Translations under genes and position numbers: made by a program | Notes under the pieces: model-generated | Told to the model about the DNA's origin: nothing | Databases searched by the model: none | What the model saw: the letters and a program-made list of their open reading frames with translations, nothing else | Assembly: GCA_019022495.1 (NCBI GenBank) | Contig: JAFEKR010000006.1 | Span: forward strand, 1,860,001 to 1,924,000 | Reading direction: 5' to 3' | Length of the DNA: 64,000 nt | Origin: Epichloe hybrida | Taxonomy: Eukaryota; Ascomycota; Sordariomycetes; Hypocreales; Clavicipitaceae | Part shown: in pieces, positions 34,901-45,043 of the stretch | Layout: the number at the start of each line of letters is the position of its first letter | How positions within the stretch are numbered: position 1 is the first letter of the stretch

Positions 34901-35385
34901 AGACTCGAGGCAAGCGCGGTGGCGCACGACCAGGTAGTGGGCGGCCTAGGAAACACCCTTTACCTCTTCCCAAGCGCCCCAGCACCGAAGGCGACACCGA
35001 GACCGTGACGGATTATACCGTGTCCGACTCATCTTCAGACCCTACAGAAGCGACGGAAGCGACGGAAGTGACGGAGGCAACAGAAGCAGCGGCAGCAACA
35101 GCAGCGGGCCAAGGCTCGTCGGGCAGCATTCCCACGCCCAAGCCCGAGCGGATGACAACGAGGTCGGAAAAAACGCAAGTACTCGAGATTGAGGACAGCG
35201 ACGATGCGGGAGAAAACACGGCATTACCTGGCAGTGGGCTCAGAAACGATGCCGGCGGAACGACACAGCGGGATGATGAAGATGAAGATGAGGACGTGAG
35301 TGTGCGGGTGCGGCAAAGAACTGACAGGTCGTCGAGAGTACGGCGACGGCCGGCCAAGTTTCGGGACGATGATATGTGGAACTAA
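31910..35385 (+). CDS. kmt6: KMT6/EZH2-type H3K27 methyltransferase, apparent frameshift
   Basis: Catalytic subunit of PRC2, which trimethylates H3K27 in facultative heterochromatin. Frame 1 (31910 to about 32535) encodes the N-terminus, with WTMDKIVNQLQIWRQDMRER. Frame 2 (about 32530-35385) continues with FKQHLKAKRDQREAHYVP and PNTMLTFVPHLRDLE, a SANT-like region (RTWSDDERIVLRSLF), a CXC domain (about 33.76-34.09 kb) and a SET domain (about 34.10-34.48 kb). The SET domain has GCGYGLFTAEDI, RYINHASEH and EELFFNYGENF. The tail has AT-hook motifs (RGPGRPRVKR, GSGRPRKHP). The frames do not connect without a 29-35-nt intron or an indel, so as written the product would stop after about 215 residues. 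All downstream sequence is open, so the lesion is recent or a consensus error. Confidence 0.9.
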
Positions 35386-35394
35386 ATCAATGCA

Positions 35395-35442
<48 letters not shown>
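35395..35442. repeat. Compound (TG)n(AG)n microsatellite
   Basis: TG repeats run directly into AG repeats, beginning about 10 bases after the kmt6 stop codon, so they lie in its 3' UTR. Confidence 0.95.
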
Positions 35443-35445
<3 letters not shown>

Positions 35446-35717
35446 TCACAGGAATTTTTGGCATGGTGTTGTTAGCTTTTGATCTTTGATGTAGAAGTTG
35501 TATTGGCAGGGACAGATTTCTGCCACCAAGGCTGAGTGAGAAGCTTGACACGAGTGATTTGACGACAGCGATTGACAGCGAGCATGTTTACCATTGTGTC
35601 ATGCACAATTGCAAGATGAAGCTGCATGCCAGGGTCTGGATGTCTGGATGTCTGGATGTCTGGATCTCTGGCCCTTGGGGATGGGCCAGCCAGCCAGTTT
35701 TTGCAAGCAGCAGCGAA

Positions 35718-35843
35718 GTGCAAAGTGCAAAGTACAAAGTGCAAAGTGCAAAGTACAAAGTGCAAAGTGCAAAGTACAAAGTGCAAAGTGCAAAGTACAA
35801 AGTGCAAAGTGCAAAGTACAAAGTGCAAAGTGCAAAGTACAAA
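35718..35843. repeat. 21-bp minisatellite, six perfect copies
   Basis: Each unit is three heptamers: GTGCAAA, GTGCAAA and GTACAAA. Six units in a row show no mismatch that I can see. As 21 is a multiple of three and the unit has no stop on either strand, the array is open in all six frames and makes false heptapeptide-repeat ORFs. Confidence 0.95.
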
Positions 35844-36204
35844 ATGCATGCGCGCCGCGCCCGCCACACACACAACAAGGCGATGACGTCGCACGCTTCC
35901 CTCGGACCTGGACGGAGCAGCCAATGAAAACACAACAAAACTGGCCACCTACGCTTAATATTCCTCGTCCCCTCCCTGCTCTGCAGACCTTTACAATCCC
36001 ATCCTCCCAACGCTACGGATCCGTACATCTTGACCAATAATTCCACGCACGACTCTTGGATCCTCTTCCCATTTTCTTTTGACAGATCCCTATCGCCCCC
36101 AACTCCCTCCTGTCCCTCCTGTCCCTCCTGTTCGCCCCCATCGTCCGCATCGCCCGCATCGCCCGCATCGCCCGCAACAGCTGTCGCCTTCCCCCGCCGC
36201 CACG

Positions 36205-37096
36205 ATGACGCTCTACTACACTCTGGTGAGTTTTGTCGGTCACGACTCACGATACAATTACGTCTCGGACGTGAAAGAAGGAAGCCAGCCCAATTGACTC
36301 GTACTAGGTCTTTTTTCTTCTCGTCTTAGAGATGGGGCTGTTCATGCTCCTTCTCGTCCCTCTTCCCTACACAGCCAAGCGAAAGGTCTTCACGTACGTA
36401 GCAAGCCATCTTTGCCACTTCCGTCGACTTTTCAAAGCCGAGCTGACCACGTAATATACAGCTTCATCTCCGAAAACCCCATTCTGTCCAAGGTGATGCA
36501 CTGGTTGCGCATCACCTTCATCTTCATCCTGATCCTCTTTATTGACAGCGTGAACCGCGTATATCGCGTTCAGCTGGAAGTTATCGCTGCGGGAGAGCAT
36601 ACCTCCAAGGGACCGTAAGTCATGCATCATCCGTCATGCATCACATACGCCGAGATTCTGCGCAAGACGAAAGCTTCGCCCACATGCACGCCAAGCTTGC
36701 CAAGAGAGACAATTGCTAATCATGATGCAAATCGGTGGAAACAGTGCCGTACTTGGCCACGAACGCCTCGAGGTCCAGGCCCGCAAGTTCTACTCCCAGC
36801 GCAACATGTACCTCTGCGGCTTCACCCTCTTCCTGTCGCTCATCTTGAACCGCATGTACCACGTCCTCCTCGACAACATGCATCTCGAGGACAAGGTTAG
36901 GGCGTTTGAGAGCAACAAGAGCTTCAAGGAGGGCAAGTCGACCGAGGTGGCTGAGCTGCAGAAGAAGTTGGCCCAGAAAGAGACGGACCTGCAGACTCTG
37001 AAGAAGCAGAGTGAGCAGCTGCACAAGAGCTACAATGACCTCGGCGACCAGATGGCTGCCAAGGATGTTGATGGTGAAATCAAGAAGGCGAAATAA
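36205..37096 (+). CDS. Bap31/Yet-family ER membrane protein
   Basis: Four exons: 36205-36225, 36308-36393, 36462-36614 and 36745-37096 (203 aa), all junctions in phase. Bap31/Yet proteins are ER membrane chaperone-like factors that handle export and quality control of membrane proteins. Three membrane segments are visible: FFLLVLEMGLFMLLLVPLP, WLRITFIFILILFIDSV and MYLCGFTLFLSLIL. After them comes a cytosolic coiled coil (EVAELQKKLAQKETDLQTLK) and a lysine-rich end (EIKKAK), a KKXX-like ER retrieval context. The first coding exon is only seven codons (MTLYYTL). The family-typical FISENPILSKV and RLEVQARKFYSQRNMYL lie in separate exons, which supports the splicing. Confidence 0.92.
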
Positions 37097-38461
37097 ATTC
37101 AATCGCCAAACGCCAAACGCCCGGAATAACATGTTGTGCAGCAACGTGTGATGAAGGTGCAGAGCAGTCTCTGGCACAATGTGAATTTGGGAAAACAGGT
37201 ACTTGAATGGATGGTGAAGAGCTTGGAAAGGGTTCCAAAAGGTGAATTCAGCAAGAATACTATGAACCACTGTACGTTCACCCATCTACCGAGACTTGTG
37301 TGTGTTTCCCATGGTGCAGCCTACGACACAGGCCCGCATCGTCAGCCAAGGGAGAAATAATCGGCACGAGCGATGGAAAAACCAGGCCAAGAGGATTTCT
37401 GTACAAGAGACCATGTGCTCTATCTAATAATTCTACTGCTGTAAATGTTCAAAGTCATGCCATCTTGTAGCAGATTGATTGCCGCAAACTTGCAACTTGG
37501 TTTCCACTCGAGCGTCGTGGGCAACGCCATGTTTGGAGTTTTGGTTCCTGACGTCTCCCTGTCTAGCATCGGCAGATTGTTTCCGTTCCACGCGGCACGC
37601 GGCACGCGGGCTTCCTGAATGCCACTTCCGAGCTGTCTTGTAGGCGATGAAACGCTTCATCACACCTGTCTGAACACTTCCCATGACATGAATGGTACTT
37701 ACAGTGCCAACCTCGCCCACGTGTAGGTAATACATAGCAGGGCGAGCACCCAAACCCGGAAGCTCCATTCCGTCCCGCGGAAGGACTGTATTCTTCCTTC
37801 CTACCAAGTAGAGCTGCTCTTTTGACGAGAAACCCCCCCGAACAAGGGGGAGCGTGCTGCAACTTCAGAAGAGCACGGTCGGTAACTGGGGAGTGCATGT
37901 TCTGGGACTCCCAAGACTAGCATTACATTAGTGTTCTTTGGGTTTCGCTGCAGACTTGGCATGGTACTTGGATTCCATCGAGACTCGAGAGAAAGACCTT
38001 CAATCAAGTCGTCGGCACGTACGTCATTGAGGGCATAACCTGGGTTTGCCCAAGGGCATCAAAACAACATGGATGGATGGATTTTCGTCACGACGCCATT
38101 GCGAGCAAGGGGGCAAGAAACTCAAAACACAATGAAATAGGTCGGATATCAAGAACATTTATCCACATCAAATCATGATTACTACATTTTATCCATTCAA
38201 GCGTGCGAAACTTGCTATCCCGTGGCCGTGCAACACCTGAAACAAACGCTAGATCCCACCCAAAAGAAGATGCAAACGACAGCTAGGATTGAAAATCAGG
38301 AATGGGGAAAAAAAAAAAAAAAGGGGGGGGGGGTATATAATGCGATGGAAAAAGAGAACAAGTTTCATTAACCACCGTGTTTTTTTGTCGTTAAATGTCT
38401 GCCCTGCAGGGCGTGTATGTATTTTGATGTAGCGAGTCTCCTCGCATTCTGAATTGTCGCC
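37097..38461. other. Convergent 3' intergenic region
   Basis: About 1.36 kb between the bap31 stop and the stop of the next minus-strand gene. It contains an A-run then G-run at 38309-38333. Open frames on the minus strand (37433-37898) show no known domain and look like chance. No gene is supported. Confidence 0.6.
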
Positions 38462-40955
38462 TCAGACCACGATGCTGATACTTCTACGTGACTCGGCCTC
38501 ATCCACAGTGAATTGGAAGACAAATTTGAAAAGATCCCGAAGAAATGTATATCGCGGTGAGCTACTGCTCATTGCCATCACACTCTTGGCCATGTCTTGC
38601 GCCATAACGCGTTTGCTTCGAACGGGGAGGAGATAATTTCGTGGGAGGAAGGAGTCCGTGAGGATCGAGTTCTTGTATTGCTGGAGGAGTGTGGCATGAC
38701 TCGGCAGAGAGCCGAATGACCCTGGCGGGAGGCCCTGTACAAACTTTTGCAGGATAGCAGATTCCGTTTTTGGGTCAGTGATGGTGTCGCGGTTGAAGCC
38801 CATATTCATGGCGGCTCGGAGCACAAGCACTTTTGACCGCGAAATGTTGGGGTCTTCAGCTGCTGTTGTCGTGGTCGCTGTGCTGGATGTCCGATTGCTG
38901 CCTCGCGAATAGCTGGACATGTTGGATGCGTTGCTTGACTACCGGCCTCCACGGCTGCTGTCGCTAGATGTTCCAAGGACCATGATGTTGGGCATTTGAG
39001 GCGAGCGGCTCTCCGGAGAGATGGGTGTGTCCTCAAACTCGGTCACGGGGGTCTCTGGGACAGGAGGTGGCTTGCGAGGCCGCTCTTCCTGATGACCGCC
39101 CTTCACGCTTTCGCGCTTGGAGTGAATTGAAGATCGGTTGGATTGTCGGCTTTCTCTCCCGGACTGTTCGACAGGCTGTTGCGGGAAGAAGCTTGTCTGG
39201 CTGGGGCGAGGCGTGTTTCGGTCCGGGCGAATCTGCGTCCAGCCATCCCTGAAGATGTCACACAGATCCCAGCATGCTTGAACTGCCGATCCCAGCAACT
39301 CCTCGCCTAATGGCTTTCCGTCGCGTTTGTTTTGCCGAAGGCTGAAGAGCATCTCCGCAAGGCTCCAGCAGACACTTAGAAGATGGTCCGTTTCTTCGGC
39401 TAACTCGCTTCTTTGTTTCATCAAGCGGTGACAGATCGTGATGTAAAAGTCCAGGGTTCTCTCTCTGAATGGCTCCGGGAGGTTCCTGCTGTCTTGGGCA
39501 CTATAAAGGCTGCAGTCGATTTGTTAGCGAAGATAATATCTCGGTAGACTATGTCAAGCGCCGTCATATCATACTGGTTGTTTAGCTCGAAGCTCACGCG
39601 AAGCACCGAGTCTGCAGTCTCATCCTTCTTTTGCCTGATATCAAACAGGGCCTGGCAAAAGTCACGGCACAAGTCCAAGTTCATCCTCACGCTGAGTGAG
39701 GCAGGATCCTCGTCTTGATTGTCGTATAAACGTTGGCAAAGTTTCCAACAGGTTTTCCATGCCTTTTCATGAGCATCTGGGGTACCGGAGCTATGGAAAA
39801 TCCGTGCGCGGTGAATCGCACTGAGGCTGGCCAACGTATTGCAGAGAGTCCAGCATTCCTGCAGTGCTGTTCTGAGGGCAGCTATCTCATCATCAGCGGG
39901 CCGCAAGGAAGGGACACCGGAGTAGTGGCCATAGTCGTCATCATCACCCTCGGCTTCGGTTTGTTCGTCGATTTCTGTAGTTCTTGTCAGAGACTAGAAA
40001 TGTTACAAGTGCATACGATGATGTCTTACTTTCGAGGCTGCTTGTGCTGCTGCTGGGCCTCAGTCTGCTACCATCACTCAACATGTCTTGCAAATCCTGA
40101 GCTCGGGGTGTGGCGCTTTCCACACTATATCTGACGGGCTTGACATCTGTTGAAAGAGGGGGCCGAGCAGGATGCCCTGATGTCTGGAGGGAAAGTAAGC
40201 GGATAAGCTTTCTTGAAATTGGGAGCAGGTCGTTCCGCGTACCTTTTCCATAGACCCATCATCAGGATCCGCTAGTGCTTCCTCGTTGGCTTTTGGCGAT
40301 GTCCGCTCACTAGGTGGGCTTTGTTGGGCTGTGGAAGATGCAGAGGTCTGGCAGAGATTGTCAACAACTAAATCTCTGGGCAGAATCATTCGCAGAGGCA
40401 AGAGGCGTACCCAACTGGCAAAGCTTTCGGGGGCATGTATGACAGACACGGCCTCTTCTGTACTTGGCTGTCGCATGTTTTCGGGCAGGTTGGTGGTGAG
40501 CATGAGCAGCTAGTCTAGTCAGCAGTTGAACGTCACTCGGTTTTGGCAGAGTACTGAAGACGAACCTCCGATGGCCGAGATGTATCTCCATTGTAACCAT
40601 GTTCGATCCCATCCGAAGCATCGTCCTCTATCTCTGTGGTTTCTGTACCGTTTGAAGTCACGGGCGATGGCCCAACTATATCGCTCGGACTCAAAATGTT
40701 CATTGAATTTGATGGTATGCGGTTGGCCGAGTTGGGTCGTAGCATCATGGCCGAGTCCGTCGCTGGAGGGGGTGATGAGCTAGCGGTTGTGTTAGTAATG
40801 AAGATTGCAAGAGGTTCATGAAATATCTTGACTTACACAACTCTGAACGGCGACCGTAGTCCATCCGTATCTGAGGATGCAGACATGGCGCCTTGTTTTC
40901 CGAAGTCAAAGAGCAAGTTACCAGTCGACGATCTCAAAGGAGCCTCCAGAGCCAT
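38462..40955 (-). CDS. Large conserved fungal protein of unknown function, in-frame TAG
   Basis: Six exons: 40955-40837, 40779-40566, 40509-40243, 40183-40030, 39974-39575 and 39509-38462. All phases agree, giving 574 codons, a TAG at 38941-38939, then 158 more open codons to TGA. Motifs include SVIHAPESFASW (exon 3), the repeated helix pairs ALQECWTLCNTLASL and AVQACWDLCDIF, and a C-terminal part with KVLVLRAAMNMGF, LQKFVQGLPPGSFGSL and YTFLRDLFKFVFQF. It resembles the fungal family I remember as DUF7624, but that is memory only. The C-terminal part reads like real protein, so the TAG is a nonsense mutation, an error, or lies in a 30-nt intron (38942-38913). Exon 2 ends with a GTTCGT donor. 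Confidence 0.75.
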
Positions 40956-43900
40956 AGCTTAAACGGTTTGAACATGTAGCCGCCGGCAACGATGAAGTCG
41001 CCAGTGATGCTTCTAGTCGAGTATATGTATAAAACGACAACTTTCGAATAGGACAGAACGATCAGGGAATCTCCGGCTCAGCCCAGGGATTACTCGAAGG
41101 GTCGAGGGGGCTACTAATCCGGCCAGACCAACCTGTGGAATCCGAAGAGGCAGTGGAACAGTTGGGTCCGACGATAGATTGTAGCGTTCCAAAGTTGTAT
41201 GCCCGGCTGTGCAGTCAATGGTCACAGCTGTGCGCTTGTTGTGAGGGGAGCTCTGAGGTCGCGATTTTGGGCCTCGTTTGCCAGCAAGCCAACAACCGAA
41301 TGGAGGGCAGGATAGGAAAAATCCCCCGGATGGAGGGCAGGAGGAATTGGGGTCCGGCAGGTCGAGCGGACGGGACGGCTATGGTTTAAAAAGAGGCTCC
41401 GAGTAACGAGTGGTGCTCGTTGGTTGGGTTGGTTTGGTGGATGGACTGGATGGATGGACTGGATGGATGGACTGGATGGACTGGATGGACTGGAGTGGGC
41501 GGACCAGCCAGCCAGCACGGGCTGGGTGGGGTCTGGTCACCGCTGGTGGCTGCCTCAGCTGCCTCAGCCCCCTGTCAGTCTGCGTCCGACTACCCATGCG
41601 GGCCGCAGTACACCCACTGTACATGCAGTACGGACGTACATGTAGGCTGGGATCCCACCCCCCGGGTAGTCAGTAGATGCCTGCTATGGTGGTCCTTGGT
41701 GGACTAACCAGACATTTCGCTGTCAACCACCAAGTTGAAGCTGCGAGCCGAGCGTCGGTGGAACCGTGTGGGATCAGGAGGTTTGTAGTCGGGGAGGCGA
41801 GAATTGGAAAGTGAGCCCGGCACCTGGGTGTTGGCCAAGAATGTGACCCGACTTCAAGATGAGGGGCTTTCGAGCCTTGTATCGGAGCAGCTTGCTAATG
41901 CTGGTCAATGCTGTTTGCTGTTGGTTGGCTTGATGACGCTTGATGACTGCCTGAACCATCGCCTCCCTCACCCGCACGAACATCCCAGACTTGTGTATAC
42001 AACGCCGTAACAACGGTGCGAGTCAACAAAAAATTGGTCACACCGAACGACAAAATGGCTCATGGCGACAGACGCTGATGGGTACCCTGAATGCGAGAGA
42101 CAAATAACATGTCGGCCGAGGTTCACTCCCACGACGCGGTAACGATGTAGATATCAGGCAAGTTTAACCAGCTATTATGAGTATGTACTCGGGTGTGTAG
42201 TACATACGTACACCGCTGTATTAGTACCTCGCAACAGCGACAGCCTTATGAAACAGTCGTTCACTGATCAGTGGACAGTTGGACGCTCCGCTCAAAAAGG
42301 AACGTAGCTTTTTTGTCCCCGTTCCCCGTCTGCCCTTTTTCTCGTAGTGGAGGTTGAGGACAGGCCCTGGTGTGGCCAACGCGTGGGGCTGCAGGAGGAC
42401 AGGCCTCGGCGCTTAATTCAGGTGAAGTGGGCTGGCGGCTCGCTCCCGGCGCCGTCGTTTGATTTGCTGATTGTTCTTTTCGTGTTGTGGGATCCGTAGT
42501 TCGGGTAGTTTTTTTGCGTGTGCTGGTGTGAGCCATGTCACGTCCCTACTTGAGCTGAAAGAATAGGATCGGAAAGGGGAATTTTTCGGCAGCGTGTAGT
42601 CCGTAAGCCACACTGCATGGGCTGTACAATTCTTGCAGTATTTTAAGGAGCAGCCATCGATGAATCGATGATATGCTCGCCCAGACTGCCCTGAACCTCC
42701 AAGCTTTTTCGACAAGATCGGGTTGAATGCTACCGTCGCTCGCTCACATTGGGCAATTGAAGTTCGCCCTCGTAGTTGGCCGCATTACAGAATCGCCGTC
42801 TGAGACTAGGGCCGACAGAGTCTGTTGTCAGCACTTATGTATGGCTAAGACAGAGATCGTGGACGAATCCAAGTGCTGGTCACCACCCGCTTGTTCTAGT
42901 TTGCGTCCCGGAGATCTGGTCACGGCGGCTTCGTACATAGACAAATGAAGTCCAGTGGGTGGAGACTCGGACTTGGGACGGGGACGGGGGTTAAGCTGAC
43001 AGGGTCTGTTGCGCGTCGCATTATTTATTGTTCGGCGGCCGACACGAACGACATTCGAAAAACAATGTTTACACAGAAAGTACGTTGTCGGTTGGAGATG
43101 AATTTGAAGCCATGCTCGCTTGCAGCGGCAGGACAAATGAGCGAGACGTGTCAGAATCCCTGTATCACGTAATTCACGTTGTACTTGGCATGCCAGCGGA
43201 AGGCTCCTTCCTCATGGCGCTTGGAAGCCTCGTAGTGCGACTCAAGCATCGATTCTGCCGTTGGAGGAAACGCAAACACTTTTCATCAAGGTAGGAAGCT
43301 GGAACATAGCAATGTCTCTGTGTGTCTGATCCGCAGTTTGCACTGCGCATATTCTGAACTCAGACTTTTTTTTTGGTTGCAGCAGAACCGGCCGGCCCAT
43401 CGTACTCCGACCCCATAACTTGAGCATCGATAACTTGCCTTTGAGCCAAGGGAAGGCATTTTCAGGCATTATCTGCAGGCCGATCCAAACGACTAGCGCA
43501 GTATCGTTCGCGGTTAAACGCATTCTTGCATGAAGTAGCCGACTTTGGCGACCCAACCAGAGTCTGCCCACCGACCCGAGACCTATTGGTCAACATAACC
43601 GCGATATCGTGGCTACCCGGTGAGGTGGTGCAAGAAGTTTGGTTCACTGATTCATTACACTACGTAGGACGGCCCTATTTCCAGTTTCAGGTCTAGCTAA
43701 GGCACCTTTGCATTGCATGCTCCTGCAAGCTCGCCAACACTCCCTTCTGTCGAAGCAGCCAATTTCTGGTCTACGCATATCTATGGCATAACCAGAACGG
43801 AAACGCCTTGCACTAGATTGCAAACTTGCGGTGTGTAACACAGGTAGGGCATGTGATGGCCAATCATGGAATCATCACCAGAGGAGAGTCTTGGAGAGGT

Positions 43901-44350
43901 GACTCGATGGATGTGTTTCAAAAAAGAAAGACCCAGGAACATCATGACCGCGGGACAATGAAACAACAACCTCATTGTAGCCGCATGAATATCGGACAGT
44001 GCCGGGCTCATCGTAGCTGCTCACGACACGAGGGATAGCGCATTCAGGTAATGATGGACATCACAGCCAGCATAGTGTCAGAAGACCATGAGAGAGAATT
44101 GATTCGGACATTTTTCCCAATCACGGTGAATGGATACTTTGAAAGAAAATTGACTACAACCACAAAATCTCAATGGGAAATCGCAAACATGCCTCAGTAT
44201 AACCTTTCGTGCGCCAATTCTATCATCGGTTTGCCAAAAGACCCAAGAAACGCCATCCTATGCCTGAACATGTCACATCTGGACATAAGCCTAGCTTACG
44301 CTAGTTCATTGAGTCGTTGTTTCTTCTCATTGCGTCCGTCCGGAGTGTAC
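40956..44350. other. 3.4-kb region without recognisable genes
   Basis: The left part should hold the promoter of the 38.5-41 kb gene. It contains a GGATGGACT repeat (about 41440-41500). Short open frames (for example 42727-42948 plus, 42828-43136 minus, 44051-44401 plus) lack family motifs, good starts and splice partners. I see no tRNA or transposon signature. Confidence 0.5.
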
Positions 44351-44706
44351 CTAAACGCGGTCAGAGTTTGGTTCGCCTGCAAAGCCGCAGGTCAGTCTTG
44401 ATTGTGCATACTTCAATAGCTTCTCAATGAGGTCGACGTGGGTCATGATCATGCGGCGGCAGCAGTATCGCTTCAGACCAAGTTCGTCCATGGCATCACT
44501 TTTGACACAAGTTAGCTTGCTGAGGCTCATCCCACAAGATCGATCCACTGAGTGCTCACCCGTCGGTCTTTCTTGGGTCGGCAATCAGTTGAAGATAGCG
44601 CTCCCAGAGGTCACCAGTGACCTGCAAACAGTTAGCAAGTGGATGCTGAGTTCGAAGCAGTGGTAATCACCTTGCCGCAGGAGAAACAGCGAATGGGAAT
44701 AATCAT
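44351..44706 (-). CDS. rpb10: RNA polymerase subunit Rpb10 (ABC10-beta)
   Basis: A small zinc subunit shared by RNA polymerases I, II and III. Exons 44706-44671, 44621-44560 and 44498-44351 (81 aa). It has the invariant N-terminus [12 protein letters not shown] (first zinc pair, CX2C), then [13 protein letters not shown], and [20 protein letters not shown] (second zinc pair, the CC). The 49-bp first intron has a GCTAAC branch site. The end, [20 protein letters not shown], is longer than in yeast or human (about 67-70 aa) and unlike other Rpb10 tails, so a further 3' intron or a lineage-specific tail is possible. It is divergent from the utp17 gene, 337 bp apart. Confidence 0.94.
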
Positions 44707-45043
44707 GGTGGCGTTGCAAAGCTTGCGGGTTAAACGGCGATAAAATGATTGTAAAATAAGAGTTGCGATTTTGATGGAATCTGATTGCCTTTGCCAACAA
44801 AGCGCAAGGGTGAACTTTGACAATCCGCTGCTACCGACGTTTTGCCGCGACAATTTCCTTATCTTATCAGCAAAAAGTTCACTGCGGGACCAAAATTTCT
44901 CTGGTATTAGAGCAGCGACCCAAGCCGATCGTGCTGCAAGTCTGCGAATTTGTCGGCTCTGGTGCAGATTTCTTTACGTCTTTGCGGCTCACATTGAATA
45001 AAGGAACTCTGTTTCTCTCAAGTAAGAGAGGATCACAGTTTGA
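44707..45043. promoter_or_regulatory. Divergent promoter, rpb10 / utp17
   Basis: 337 bp between two divergent ATGs, joining an RNA polymerase subunit and a ribosome-biogenesis factor. Shared growth-linked control is a reasonable inference; no specific element is proven. Confidence 0.5.

Larger units (their letters stand above)
35386..36204. other. Intergenic region with several microsatellites and a minisatellite
   Basis: Directly after the kmt6 stop come (TG)n and (AG)n runs (35395-35442), then a GGATGTCT repeat (35637-35672), the 21-bp minisatellite (35718-35843) and CCCTCCTGT and GCATCGCCC repeats (36100-36180). The last part should carry the bap31 promoter and 5' UTR. No gene is seen. 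Confidence 0.7.

Noticed and set aside
35472..36250. Repeat proteins on both strands (up to 220 codons)
   Set aside because: They are produced by the stop-free 21-bp minisatellite in every frame.
44051..44401. 116-codon plus frame
   Set aside because: No motif or start context, and its end overlaps the rpb10 last exon on the other strand.
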